Shown in pieces: positions 1 to 6,272 of a stretch of 20,533 nucleotides of DNA (its first letter is position 1; each line of letters opens with the position of its first letter). The stretch is from a virus. Position numbers and translations under genes: made by a program. The DNA lies in the IMG/VR virus record IMGVR_UViG_3300046007_009559, positions 1 to 20,533 of that record. One strand, written 5' to 3'. The notes below the pieces were generated by a model that was not told the origin of the DNA, made no database searches, and saw nothing but the letters and a program-made list of their open reading frames with translations.

Positions 1-43
1 CGTTTGCATTGCCTAAAATTAAAATTAAAATAAATGTATTCAT
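1..43 (-). CDS. Partial small ORF (N-terminus only), hydrophobic
   Basis: The first 14 codons of a leftward gene run off the window's left edge. The peptide begins MNTFILILILGNAN, a hydrophobic start like a signal anchor or membrane segment. A good ribosome binding site (GGAG, 7-8 nt upstream) precedes the ATG. It is the next gene after the SSB-like gene and is separated from it by a hairpin. Function unknown; the fragment is too short for more. Confidence 0.5.
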   Translation of the reverse strand, partial: MNTFILILILGNAN

Positions 44-65
44 CTCTCTCTCCAGATAAGGTTAA

Positions 66-88
66 GGGTGGTCGGTTAGTAACCACCC
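66..88 (-). terminator. Hairpin between SSB-like gene and next gene
   Basis: GGGTGGT (66-72) and ACCACCC (82-88) form a perfect 7-bp stem with a 9-nt loop just downstream of the stop codon at 101. There is no clean T-run on the minus strand, so it may be a weak terminator, a processing site or an mRNA 3' stabiliser. Confidence 0.4.
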
Positions 89-100
89 CTATTAGGTTAT

Positions 101-796
101 TTAAGCTGCGTTAAGCCATGCTGGTGCGTCTTCATCATGAGCATCAATAGCTTCACTTGTATTAGACACAGGTGGTCTTGGTGGCTTTGCTGGGGCTGTT
201 TTTGGTGCTACATTTGGTGTAGTAGGTCTTGCTGCTGGAATAGCACTCACAGGTGATGGAATATTTCCCGTTAATGATGCAATAAACGCAACACCTTCAG
301 GTGAATTCAATGTTTGTTGTTGTGATACCAATGGCTCATCTTCACCACGAACTTCAGTTAACACAGAATAAAAACCTTTAATATTCACATTCACACTTGG
401 ACGTAATTCACCTGTTGTGCGGTCAGCATATGAATTAAATGCATGGTCAGCACGAACTTTAAACGGTCTATTGTGAACTTCAATAACACCCGACTTAGGG
501 TAAATGCCAATCGCAAGGAATAATGCTTTTAATTGTGATTTACCGATATCTACAGCACGTTGATTAGGATTGCGAAGTGAATAATACACTTTTGTTGTTG
601 CGCCTTTATAAGCACCTTCAAGCACAGTTAATTCTAAATGTTGAACTAAATGTGTTTCTTCTGACTTACCTGCTGAAGGCTTGACTTCTGACCCTGTGAT
701 TGCAACAGTCACAACACCTTTAGGAAAACGTAATTGCGCTTCACCTGACGCTTCAACTGCATCCCATTGCCCAGCCATTTCTTGATAAAAATTCAT
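101..796 (-). CDS. Probable phage single-stranded DNA-binding protein (DUF669-like)
   Basis: This 231-aa protein has a compact N-terminal region (about residues 1-150) and then a disordered, Pro/Ala-rich linker (about 175-215). It ends in an acidic tail, DEDAPAWLNAA. A beta-rich core, low-complexity linker and acidic tip is the usual plan of SSB-type proteins, where the tip binds partner proteins. Motifs such as YYSLRNPNQRAVDIGKSQLK recall the DUF669 phage family, which commonly sits beside a RecA-like Sak4-type ATPase, as it does here (1128-1970). Likely role: coating single-stranded DNA during phage replication or recombination. It has its own promoter (864-892) and a 5' leader hairpin. The start follows a GGAG site. 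Family assignment is by eye. Confidence 0.65.
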   Translation of the reverse strand: MNFYQEMAGQWDAVEASGEAQLRFPKGVVTVAITGSEVKPSAGKSEETHLVQHLELTVLEGAYKGATTKVYYSLRNPNQRAVDIGKSQLKALFLAIGIYPKSGVIEVHNRPFKVRADHAFNSYADRTTGELRPSVNVNIKGFYSVLTEVRGEDEPLVSQQQTLNSPEGVAFIASLTGNIPSPVSAIPAARPTTPNVAPKTAPAKPPRPPVSNTSEAIDAHDEDAPAWLNAA

Positions 797-823
797 TTTT
801 GTAACTCCGTGTGGTTAGTTATG

Positions 824-847
824 TGCTGGTTTTAGGCGAGACCAGCA
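824..847 (-). promoter_or_regulatory. Perfect hairpin in the 5' leader of the SSB-like gene
   Basis: TGCTGGT (824-830) pairs perfectly with ACCAGCA (841-847) across a 10-nt loop. It lies in the mRNA leader, between the promoter at 864-892 and the ribosome binding site. No T-run follows, so it is not an ordinary terminator. It could stabilise the transcript or bind a regulator, possibly the ssDNA-binding protein itself. Confidence 0.45.
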
Positions 848-863
848 ACTCATGTAATAATGT

Positions 864-892
864 ATTATCGGTAGTTTTTACATTTCTGTCAA
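864..892 (-). promoter_or_regulatory. Leftward sigma70 promoter for the SSB-like gene
   Basis: On the minus strand TTGACA (887-892) is followed after 17 nt by GATAAT (864-869). The -35 box contains the TGA stop codon of the preceding gene (889-891). Confidence 0.7.
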
Positions 893-1131
893 CGCTGGTG
901 AGTTGGAAATGTCATATTGCCAACAATAATATTATTTTCATAATACTCTTTCTCACGTTTACGTTTGAGTCGTGAATCCCAATGTTCTAGGTAAGGTTGG
1001 ATTCTTTCTTCATCTACCCAAACATTACAGATAATGTTATCAGGGGCTGGTATAGCACCGCTATACACAGCCATTTCAACTTGTTTCTCGGTCACATTAA
1101 GTCGTGACATGATATCTTGAACTGTAATCAT
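889..1131 (-). CDS. Small helix-turn-helix (AlpA/excisionase-like) protein
   Basis: The 80-aa protein opens with a helix-turn-helix-like stretch (DIMSRLNVTEKQVEMAVYSG, residues 5-24). An IPAPDN turn and a charged C-terminal helix rich in Lys/Arg/Glu follow. This order resembles AlpA/HTH_17-type small DNA-binding proteins. Its ATG overlaps the stop codon of the RecA-like ATPase gene by ATGA, so the two are probably translationally coupled. Its own stop lies inside the next promoter's -35 box. DNA-binding is inferred from pattern only; its target is unknown. Confidence 0.5.
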   Translation of the reverse strand: MITVQDIMSRLNVTEKQVEMAVYSGAIPAPDNIICNVWVDEERIQPYLEHWDSRLKRKREKEYYENNIIVGNMTFPTHQR

Positions 1132-1970
1132 TTTGAAAAATAATCACTGCCTTTAGCATCATAGATGGCTTGAGCAATACAATTCCAACCATCATTTTTT
1201 GTGATTGTAATATCACGCTCAAGACCAAAACGATTCTTTGAACGAAATCTTGCGTTCTGCACCACACCTAATGTAACACCTTGTTCTCTATCAATATCAG
1301 CAGTATTCATCCCACTGCCCATACCTACAGGTGTTTTGGAGGTATAAAGCATACCAAAAATATCGCACCATTGTGTCACAAGTTCACGAGAACCAAATGA
1401 TTTGGATGATTTAGGTGAATGCAATAATGCATCAGTAAAATGGAATTCTGTTGCGCTAATGGTATCGCGCTCTAGGTTAGTAAATACATGGCAAGAACAG
1501 CAAATGTTAATACCGTTATCAGCAAAGAAATCAAGCCATTTTAAAGTGTCTTGCCAGATAGTATTGGACACATTATATGCATTACCATAGCCATTATGCG
1601 CGGATAACATAGTAAGTTTAGGGTTTGTTCTTGACACAGGGTCAAGAGCGATAACGTGCGTGTGGATAATACGCTCAAGAGCGGATAATGAATCCACAAC
1701 AATGGATTGATACTCAAATGTACCAGCCATCACTAGTTCAGATAACTCACCAAATAATTCAATTAAATCGGTATATGACGCATCATGCATAGGGATAATC
1801 GCTACTTTTTCTCTATCTACATCCACATAGCCTTTTTCTAAAGCAATGAATACAGGTTTAGGTGCTGATGCTAGAAGTGTCGTTTTGCCAATACCTTCAA
1901 TACCAGCAGCGATAAGGCGAAGACCTTCTTGTTTTGATTCTGTTGTTAATGCTCTGCTTAAAAAACTCAT
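1128..1970 (-). CDS. RecA-like AAA ATPase (Sak4/AAA_24-type phage recombination ATPase)
   Basis: This 280-aa P-loop NTPase has Walker A GIEGIGKTT (residues 23-31) and a Walker B strand SIVVDSLSAL ending at Asp93. FIALEKGYVDVD (41-52) is typical of the AAA_24/Sak4 group, single RecA-core proteins of phages thought to load or anneal strands with a partner SSB. The SSB-like gene two places downstream fits that pairing. The ATG follows GGAG and the gene has a strong upstream promoter (2009-2037) carrying a complete copy of the shared 16-bp palindrome. Expected role: ATP-driven homologous pairing during phage DNA replication. The ATPase fold is clear; the precise role is inference. Confidence 0.8.
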   Translation of the reverse strand: MSFLSRALTTESKQEGLRLIAAGIEGIGKTTLLASAPKPVFIALEKGYVDVDREKVAIIPMHDASYTDLIELFGELSELVMAGTFEYQSIVVDSLSALERIIHTHVIALDPVSRTNPKLTMLSAHNGYGNAYNVSNTIWQDTLKWLDFFADNGINICCSCHVFTNLERDTISATEFHFTDALLHSPKSSKSFGSRELVTQWCDIFGMLYTSKTPVGMGSGMNTADIDREQGVTLGVVQNARFRSKNRFGLERDITITKNDGWNCIAQAIYDAKGSDYFSK

Positions 1971-2008
1971 TTTATCTCTCCAGTTGTTTTGTCGTAATTG
2001 ACGATTGT

Positions 2009-2037
2009 ATATTAATTGTATTTGACGTTGTTGTCAA
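2009..2037 (-). promoter_or_regulatory. Leftward promoter plus operator-like palindrome for the ATPase unit
   Basis: TTGACA (2032-2037) and TAATAT (2009-2014) are separated by 17 nt on the minus strand. The -35 box begins the palindrome TTGACAACAACGTCAA (2022-2037), and a further GTCAA half-site lies just after the -10 box. The -35 also contains the TGA stop of the gene at 2034-2315. Confidence 0.75.
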
Positions 2038-2315
2038 CTTGATAATCCAACTAATTCTAAAATATAAGTCAATGTATCATATGATACATGGTGTGTAAGA
2101 CAATCCTTTGTTGATGCAGCAATCAGCTCACCATGACTCACCATGTCACAGGTAATGACGATAGTACCCACAGATTTCAATCGTAGCACCAGCACGTTAT
2201 CCTGTGGCTTAAATTGAACCACAACAAGTTGTTTGATATCAAAACTGACTACTGCACCATCTGAATCAGAAAATGCCACAAATTGTTGCTTTGGTTGTTT
2301 GTTATCTTTAGCCAT
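2034..2315 (-). CDS. Hypothetical phage protein, 93 aa
   Basis: No family is recognised. The protein has a Lys/Gln-rich start (MAKDNKQPKQQ), then alternating hydrophobic strands (VVSFDIKQLVVVQF, VLVLRLKSVGTIVITC) that suggest a small beta-rich fold, and a C-terminal amphipathic helix. It starts by a TAATG overlap with the upstream AlpA-like gene, so the two form a two-gene unit. The middle has the same feel as the 71-aa protein at 5598-5813 (beta-strand pattern with a DIK motif), which may be distant kin (weak). Confidence 0.6.
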   Translation of the reverse strand: MAKDNKQPKQQFVAFSDSDGAVVSFDIKQLVVVQFKPQDNVLVLRLKSVGTIVITCDMVSHGELIAASTKDCLTHHVSYDTLTYILELVGLSS

Positions 2316-2527
2316 TACACAACTCCCTTAACTAAGTCATGATGACGTATGTCATCGCGATAATACAATTTAAATACCTTATTTTTTCCACTTTTAAGCT
2401 CTAATGCGCGTGGAAACGCTTTACTTTCAATATGATGGTCTAAATAATTGCATGATTTATTTAGTCGCGCACATATTGCATTCTTGCTGATAAACAGCGA
2501 TTCAAATTCATCTTGGGTCATTTCCAT
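2315..2527 (-). CDS. Small AlpA-like DNA-binding protein
   Basis: 70 aa. Residues about 10-60 (SKNAICARLNKSCNYLDHHI, then AFPRALELKSGKNKVFKLYYRDDI) follow the AlpA/excisionase layout: a winged helix-turn-helix, an FPRA turn, a basic wing and a final RDDI helix. Good GGAG site upstream. It has its own promoter (2546-2574) and is coupled to the following 93-aa gene by TAATG. Likely a small transcription or recombination-directionality regulator (inference). No integrase is visible in the window, so an excisionase role cannot be argued. Confidence 0.55.
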   Translation of the reverse strand: MEMTQDEFESLFISKNAICARLNKSCNYLDHHIESKAFPRALELKSGKNKVFKLYYRDDIRHHDLVKGVV

Positions 2528-2545
2528 TCTCCATATAAAAATGCT

Positions 2546-2574
2546 AGTTTAATTCGTTTTTATGATAACGTCAA
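2546..2574 (-). promoter_or_regulatory. Leftward promoter upstream of the AlpA-like gene
   Basis: TTGACG (2569-2574), 17-nt spacer, TAAACT (2546-2551). The TGA stop of the 56-aa gene (2571-2573) lies within the -35 box. A degenerate copy of the shared palindrome overlaps the -35. Confidence 0.6.
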
Positions 2575-2741
2575 TGTTTTAACAGCTCAATTATTTCAAG
2601 TTCTGCTTCAAGCCAATTCTGCTCTTCATTATCCGAACCTTCAAGCCATTTAAAGTACGCTGCCTTTTCCACAAGTTCACGATACTCATCGTATTTAAGT
2701 AACGCAGGTCTATGACGATATTGATTAGATATTAACTGCAT
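2571..2741 (-). CDS. Small DUF2934-like protein, 56 aa
   Basis: Translated by hand; starts MQLISNQYRHRP and ends IIELLKH. The C-terminal half, EKAAYFKWLEGSDNEEQNW then LEAELEI, matches the DUF2934 pattern (Ala-Tyr-x-x-Trp, Gly, W-x-x-AE), small proteins of unknown function. A GGAG site sits about 7 nt before the ATG. It overlaps the end of the upstream gene by 17 nt and is the last gene of its operon. Confidence 0.65.
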   Translation of the reverse strand: MQLISNQYRHRPALLKYDEYRELVEKAAYFKWLEGSDNEEQNWLEAELEIIELLKH

Positions 2742-3048
2742 TGTGTCTCCCTGCTATAAAGTCTAAATAAAGTGATGTGAAAAATGGATGTTCTTCAACC
2801 TGTAAAATCTTTCTAGGCTTTCTTTTTCTTGGAAATTTATCCAAATATGCTTCAGTTGACACAACAAACGGAAGAATATCTTCGCGTCTAAATAATCTAT
2901 TTCTGTTTGTTTCTAAGATACCCACAGAAGGTACTTTGTGTTTAATTAATCGCCCACGAAGCGTCATTTGTTCAATTCCGAATTCATCTGATGCATCTTG
3001 CATTGTCATTGTGCCAATCGGCTTTGTGCTATATTTAATTTCGTTCAT
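2725..3048 (-). CDS. Small helix-turn-helix protein, 107 aa
   Basis: Residues about 13-60 (TMTMQDASDEFGIEQMTLRG, a RLIKHKVPSVGIL segment, then RLFRREDILPFV) resemble HTH_17/MerR-type helix-turn-helix proteins that end in a R-x-x-D-I wing. A basic stretch (FPRKRKPRK, about 71-79) follows. This makes it the third small AlpA/HTH_17-type protein in the leftmost 3 kb. Its ATG overlaps the stop of the 35-aa membrane peptide by ATGA, and AGGA lies about 8 nt upstream. Role unknown; DNA-binding is inferred. Confidence 0.55.
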   Translation of the reverse strand: MNEIKYSTKPIGTMTMQDASDEFGIEQMTLRGRLIKHKVPSVGILETNRNRLFRREDILPFVVSTEAYLDKFPRKRKPRKILQVEEHPFFTSLYLDFIAGRHNAVNI

Positions 3049-3152
3049 ACATAGAGTCCTGCAAAAAACATTAAAGTTACAATCGGGAATAAAATTGCCA
3101 CAAGCTCTAGCATAATTCTATCCATTATTTTATTTACTTGTTGTTGAGTCAT
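3045..3152 (-). CDS. Single-pass membrane micropeptide, 35 aa
   Basis: Translated by hand: an N-terminal polar helix (MTQQQVNKIMDRIMLE) followed by a hydrophobic segment (LVAILFPIVTLMFFAGLYV) long enough to cross a membrane. Both ends are locked to neighbours by ATGA overlaps (3149-3152 and 3045-3048), strong evidence that it is translated. Function unknown. Confidence 0.65.
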   Translation of the reverse strand: MTQQQVNKIMDRIMLELVAILFPIVTLMFFAGLYV

Positions 3153-3328
3153 TTCATATACCTTTTTAAAATTTCAATTACATCATATATACCTTCACAA
3201 ATCTCACTATCACAATCATAATACTTTGCATCAGATAATAAAATATCGAGTTTTGCAATTGCTTCTTCTTTTTGATTCACCAGTTTAGTTACTATCTCTG
3301 CCCAATCAATATGTTCTTGATTTGTCAT
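3149..3328 (-). CDS. Hypothetical phage protein, 59 aa
   Basis: A longer reading exists (to 3373), but the better start is the internal ATG at 3328. That ATG follows AAGG about 8 nt upstream, just after the stop of the 31-aa peptide. The 59-residue product (starts MTNQEHIDWAEIV, ends IEILKRYMK) is acidic and looks all-helical, with a CDSEIC motif near residues 42-47. No family recognised. Confidence 0.6.
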   Translation of the reverse strand: MTNQEHIDWAEIVTKLVNQKEEAIAKLDILLSDAKYYDCDSEICEGIYDVIEILKRYMK

Positions 3329-3338
3329 GTTTTTAACC

Positions 3339-3434
3339 TTAAAAACTGGATTGCTGTTTAACAATAAACACAATGAGTGAAAAAAGAATTATTGCGCCAA
3401 ATATATAAATCATGGCTTGTTTTAACTCTTTCAT
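3339..3434 (-). CDS. Single-pass membrane micropeptide, 31 aa
   Basis: Translated by hand: a short basic start (MKELKQAM), one transmembrane segment (IYIFGAIILFSLIVFIV) and a short polar tail. Its ATG overlaps the TGA of the 144-aa gene by ATGA. Function unknown; the charge layout suggests a tail-out inner-membrane peptide. Confidence 0.6.
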   Translation of the reverse strand: MKELKQAMIYIFGAIILFSLIVFIVKQQSSF

Positions 3435-3865
3435 TTTGTTTCCCCAATATGGCGGTAACGTACACCATAAGCAAACCCAATGGCTTTATCGCATAATACC
3501 CAAACTTCACTTCCTGTTACACCATAAGTCCATTCAAACTCAACCCAAGGGTCATCCCGTCTTTGCGCAACTTCTGCATATTTCATAATCATTTCAGCGT
3601 GTGGGTGTGGTGTGATGATTGGTTTGGGTCTATCGTATTTTGCTATTTGAAAACAGAATCGCCATGTGTCTTCACCAACCCAATAAAAATTTACTTCTGC
3701 TCTTTCTGCACATTCTGGTGCTTTACCCCAATCAACATTAACTTGCACACCTGTTTGCTTTTCGTTCCATTCATTTAAATATTCTTGAAAACCTTCGTTG
3801 CCATCCCACCATTCATCATGTAACAATGTTAATTCTTCAATTTGTTCGTTTGTTAACAAACTCAT
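3431..3865 (-). CDS. Hypothetical phage protein, 144 aa
   Basis: Acidic, Trp-rich protein (for example HDEWWDGNEGFQEYLNEWNE near residues 16-35, and DPWVEFEWTYG near 105). No family or catalytic motif is recognised. A GGAG site stands before the ATG. It is followed by a coupled membrane micropeptide and preceded one base away by the 68-aa gene, inside the 4512-2571 operon. Such Trp- and acid-rich phage early proteins are sometimes host-targeting inhibitors, but nothing in the sequence proves that. Confidence 0.65.
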   Translation of the reverse strand: MSLLTNEQIEELTLLHDEWWDGNEGFQEYLNEWNEKQTGVQVNVDWGKAPECAERAEVNFYWVGEDTWRFCFQIAKYDRPKPIITPHPHAEMIMKYAEVAQRRDDPWVEFEWTYGVTGSEVWVLCDKAIGFAYGVRYRHIGETK

Positions 3866-3866
3866 A

Positions 3867-4073
3867 TTAATCTCCAGTATAATTATTTAGTTTTTCTTGA
3901 CGGATAAAATCAAGTTCGTGTTCGGTAATGTGGTATTCATATTTACCACCTCTCCATGATACTTCTGCTTTACCAGCTTTTGTGGCTTGTGTAAAAGATG
4001 AAAAGATACCAACAACATAACTGTGAGATTCCCTATCTCCCCATCTTAATGCTTCTACTATAAAGAAACTCAT
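3867..4073 (-). CDS. Conserved-looking small phage protein, 68 aa
   Basis: The sequence contains GDRESHSYVVGIFSSFTQA (about residues 12-30), then RGGKYEYHITEHELD. This matches a type of small phage protein in which a YVVGvFs strand and a RGGKYE motif recur (a domain of unknown function). A GGGAG site precedes the ATG, which overlaps the upstream stop by ATGA. Function unknown. Confidence 0.65.
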   Translation of the reverse strand: MSFFIVEALRWGDRESHSYVVGIFSSFTQATKAGKAEVSWRGGKYEYHITEHELDFIRQEKLNNYTGD

Positions 4074-4261
4074 TTCACTCCCCCAAACATCACATCAATA
4101 TTTTTATCATCGCAAGCCATATTTCTAAATCGTGCATTATTTTGCCCAATAAACTGAGCTGAAAACAACTCATCAAATCGCTCATTGGTCTCACGCAACA
4201 CATCTGTTTCTTTTTTAGCCTGAAGCAACTTCAATGTTTCTTCAAATGTTCTTTTTTTCAT
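4070..4261 (-). CDS. Hypothetical phage protein, 63 aa
   Basis: A charged, helical N-terminal half (MKKRTFEETLKLLQAKKETD) with heptad-like leucines, then a polar C-terminal half with no recognised motif. ATGA overlaps join it to both neighbours (4258-4261 and 4070-4073), which supports translation. Confidence 0.6.
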   Translation of the reverse strand: MKKRTFEETLKLLQAKKETDVLRETNERFDELFSAQFIGQNNARFRNMACDDKNIDVMFGGVK

Positions 4262-4512
4262 CTCTTTTTAACCTCATAGGGTAAATAACTTTCTTCTTGA
4301 TAATCTGGTATCTGTATTTCTTCATCGTCATCAAGTTCAATACCAGATAACCATGATTTCACATAGCCAATAACTAAATCACCAAAGTTATCTTCTCTCA
4401 CACCCTGTGAATTTTCAACCTCAATAATATACACATCTTGGTCATAGCTAATACCAACAGTCAATAGGCATTGATACTTTGAGCCAATCCATGCAAACTC
4501 TTGTAAATACAT
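4258..4512 (-). CDS. Hypothetical acidic phage protein, 84 aa
   Basis: The start is set at 4512 rather than 4530 because a full GGAGGT (4517-4522 read on the minus strand) lies 4 nt before this ATG. The protein begins MYLQEFAWIGSKYQ, has beta-like stretches (CLLTVGISYDQDVYIIEVEN) and a strongly acidic patch (IELDDDEEIQIPDYQEES) near its end. It is the first gene of its operon, directly after the promoter at 4533-4562. No family recognised. Confidence 0.65.
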   Translation of the reverse strand: MYLQEFAWIGSKYQCLLTVGISYDQDVYIIEVENSQGVREDNFGDLVIGYVKSWLSGIELDDDEEIQIPDYQEESYLPYEVKKR

Positions 4513-4532
4513 AATTACCTCCGTTGGCAAGC

Positions 4533-4562
4533 ATAATACTCTTTGTTTGATAAGAACGTCAA
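4533..4562 (-). promoter_or_regulatory. Leftward promoter with operator-like palindrome
   Basis: TTGACG (4557-4562), 18-nt spacer, TATTAT (4533-4538). The -35 box is part of TTGACGTTCTTATCAA (4547-4562), a member of the shared 16-bp palindrome family. Confidence 0.75.
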
Positions 4563-4572
4563 ACTTTATTTT

Positions 4573-4607
4573 AAAAAATAGCCGAAAATATCTCTATCAA
4601 CGGCTAT
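4573..4607 (-). terminator. Rho-independent terminator ending the large small-gene operon
   Basis: On the minus strand ATAGCCG and CGGCTAT (4601-4607 and 4578-4584) form a 7-bp stem, followed directly by a run of T (4573-4578). It lies just after the stop codon at 4616, which marks the end of the 8821-4616 operon. The next promoter lies just beyond it. Confidence 0.75.
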
Positions 4608-4615
4608 GTTATTGA

Positions 4616-4789
4616 TTACTCTTCAAATTTTATTAACTGAAACAATTCATTGTTACGCATTGTGATACCACCAATATTAGTATCGTAGACCCGATAATAG
4701 CCTTTATAATGGTAGTATTCTATTGTTCCCACAGTTAAAGAACCAATGAGAACACCAATTGAGAATGAGATTAAACAGAATTTAAACAT
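4616..4789 (-). CDS. Single-pass membrane protein, 57 aa
   Basis: The start is placed at 4789, where the ATG overlaps the upstream TAA stop (TAATG). This gives MFKFCLISFSIGVLIGSLTV, a signal-anchor-like membrane segment at residues 1-22, then a Tyr-rich stretch (EYYHYKGYYRVYD) and a polar tail. The longer reading to 4822 would only add a polar extension. It is the last gene of the operon. Function unknown; an inner-membrane location is likely. Confidence 0.6.
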   Translation of the reverse strand: MFKFCLISFSIGVLIGSLTVGTIEYYHYKGYYRVYDTNIGGITMRNNELFQLIKFEE

Positions 4790-4989
4790 TAGTTGATGCT
4801 CCCATATTTCCCCGACACACAATATGCTGAAACCAGCTCAGTTTTGTACTTAGAGAGCTTGTAATCGCTATAGGCGTGTTCTAGTTCAAGTTTTGCATTA
4901 TCACACGCGGTAGGTGATTCAAACTGTATTGATACCGTGTTCATTTGTGAGACTACACTCACATAGATTGTAAAGATTAATGTGGTCAT
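4789..4989 (-). CDS. Small exported or membrane-anchored protein with two Cys, 66 aa
   Basis: An N-terminal hydrophobic stretch (MTTLIFTIYVSVVSQ) looks like a weak signal or anchor. Two cysteines follow (about residues 29 and 57, in SPTACDNAK and SAYCVSG) and could form a disulfide in the periplasm. The NTVSIQFESPTACDNA pattern is familiar from small phage proteins of unknown function. It is coupled on both sides by TAATG overlaps. Confidence 0.65.
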   Translation of the reverse strand: MTTLIFTIYVSVVSQMNTVSIQFESPTACDNAKLELEHAYSDYKLSKYKTELVSAYCVSGKYGSIN

Positions 4990-5465
4990 TATTTCTCTCC
5001 ATAAATTTTAGAATAATTTACATGACCATTCCAGTCCGCAGCTTCAATCAAAGATGGCATAAAGTATTTATTTGGCTCGTCTTTTGTGGTCGGATAAAAT
5101 ATACCATTAACTTTCTCAAAATGTACAGACTTTTCGTATTCTGTACAATTATCAATAAAATCAATAATCGCATCTACATCGTAATTTTCATTAAATAATA
5201 AATGACAATCACCAATCCGATAACACAAGTCTCGCAGTTCACGAGTGACCATCGCTTCTCTGCAATCAAGTCCAGAATAAAGCAGTATCTCAATAAACTC
5301 TAAATAATCACAGTCATTCATAATGATATCAGCAATACACATTAAATCACGCTGTAATTGCTTCTCACGAGCTAAACGTAACTTTTTGATGATAGTGCCT
5401 GCTCGTTCAATTTCTATTAGATCAGAAGGTTCTTGTGGGTATAGAGCTGTTTGTAATTTGTCCAT
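4989..5465 (-). CDS. Hypothetical phage protein, 158 aa
   Basis: A helical N-terminal half (ERAGTIIKKLRLAREKQLQR near residues 19-38) is followed by an acidic, Cys-containing middle (CIADIIMNDCDYLEF, GLDCREAM, LCYRIGDCHLLF). Five to six Cys are spread through it but without a zinc-finger spacing. No family recognised. A strong GGAGG, placed inside the end of the upstream 46-aa gene, serves its ATG, and the genes overlap by TAATG. Confidence 0.6.
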   Translation of the reverse strand: MDKLQTALYPQEPSDLIEIERAGTIIKKLRLAREKQLQRDLMCIADIIMNDCDYLEFIEILLYSGLDCREAMVTRELRDLCYRIGDCHLLFNENYDVDAIIDFIDNCTEYEKSVHFEKVNGIFYPTTKDEPNKYFMPSLIEAADWNGHVNYSKIYGEK

Positions 5466-5605
5466 TAATCCTCCAAAAAATCAGAAATCTTATCGCTAAA
5501 AAACTCAATGAACATCCCTAATGCAATTAGGGTTTCAGAGGTTATTGATAAGCAGATGTAAAGCAATATCACGGGTATTTTTAATGCAGTGATTAACTTA
5601 TTCAT
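5465..5605 (-). CDS. Small membrane peptide, 46 aa
   Basis: Translated by hand: MNKLITALKIPVILLYICLS, then a second hydrophobic stretch (ETLIALGMFIEFF) and an acidic tail ending DFLED. Its ATG follows GGAG; its stop overlaps the next gene by TAATG, and its tail codons contain the next gene's GGAGG. A short inverted repeat (CCCTAAT/ATTAGGG, 5516-5532) lies inside the coding sequence. Function unknown. Confidence 0.6.
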   Translation of the reverse strand: MNKLITALKIPVILLYICLSITSETLIALGMFIEFFSDKISDFLED

Positions 5606-5813
5606 CTCCAGTCCAGTATTTTATTAATTCATCAAAGTCTTCAGGCAATATCTGATTCACAGAATGCTCATATATGCCGAAATCAATTCGTTTGCCTGAT
5701 ATCATATAGAAACGAATCACTTTGTGCTTGATATCAAAGCTCATATATTCGACATTTGCGTTATTTATAACAATAACTTCATTATTTTGTAATCTAATGC
5801 TTGAATGGCTCAT
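5598..5813 (-). CDS. Hypothetical phage protein, 71 aa
   Basis: Alternating hydrophobic strands (NEVIVINNANVEYMSFDIKH, KVIRFYMISGKRIDFGIYE) suggest a small beta-sheet protein, with an acidic C-terminal helix (EDFDELIKYW). No family recognised. GGAG precedes the ATG; the start is coupled by ATGA to the 50-aa gene. Confidence 0.6.
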   Translation of the reverse strand: MSHSSIRLQNNEVIVINNANVEYMSFDIKHKVIRFYMISGKRIDFGIYEHSVNQILPEDFDELIKYWTGDE

Positions 5814-5962
5814 TTGTTTTTCTCCAAAACTATATCAGTTAAATCATCAATTATTTTAATCAGCTCATCAGTGTGATGGTCTGGTACGTTAGATTGCATA
5901 AAAACGTACATCTCTAAGCCGGAAAGCAACTTTAGGATGCGGAGTGCTTGTTCTTTATTCAT
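5810..5962 (-). CDS. Hypothetical helical protein, 50 aa
   Basis: Translated by hand: starts MNKEQALRILKLLSGLEMYV and ends DIVLEKNK. It looks all-helical, with a central HHTDELIKIIDDLTD segment. A GGAG-like site precedes the ATG, it overlaps the upstream gene by 8 nt and ends by ATGA on the next gene. No family recognised. Confidence 0.55.
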   Translation of the reverse strand: MNKEQALRILKLLSGLEMYVFMQSNVPDHHTDELIKIIDDLTDIVLEKNK

Positions 5963-6272
5963 TTTCTACTCCTATTTTGTGCGAGATTTCAGCAAAAATA
6001 ATGCCTTCTTCAAATGCTTTTTGTTCAGATTTAGTGCCGTATGCTTTTGAAATTCTTTCTCTAAACTCGGGGTTAAAAGGCTCGCGCTTTAAATCATCCT
6101 TGGCTTTTGCATAGCCCCGCTGATACATCTCACGTGCCGTTTGTGCTGGCTCACGTTTTTGTGGTGCTAGGTCTAGTTCAGCTTGTATATCCCAGTACAA
6201 ATCATAATGAGTTTCTTTTAATTCGCGCAGTGTATCTCGCACTCTTTTTAACAACTCTCTTTCTTTATTCAT
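5955..6272 (-). CDS. Hypothetical phage protein, 105 aa
   Basis: A highly charged helical protein: MNKERELLKRVRDTLRELKE, a Gln/Ala/Arg middle (KREPAQTAREMYQRGYAKAK, about residues 39-58) and a C-terminal EQKAFEEGIIFAEISHKIG helix. The repeated A-x-x-x-Y/F-x-x-G helices (REMYQRGYAKA, QKAFEEGIIFA) suggest a two-helix repeat. No enzyme motif. AGGA lies upstream, with 8-nt overlap with the preceding gene. Confidence 0.6.
   Translation of the reverse strand: MNKERELLKRVRDTLRELKETHYDLYWDIQAELDLAPQKREPAQTAREMYQRGYAKAKDDLKREPFNPEFRERISKAYGTKSEQKAFEEGIIFAEISHKIGVENE

Noticed and set aside
4980-5198. 72-codon plus-strand frame, and other plus-strand frames between 1400 and 13500
   Set aside because: All lie opposite well-supported leftward genes, lack ribosome binding sites and show no family patterns.
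5516-5532. CCCTAAT/ATTAGGG hairpin as a terminator
   Set aside because: It lies inside the 46-aa coding sequence, has no T-run, and genes on both sides are translationally coupled.
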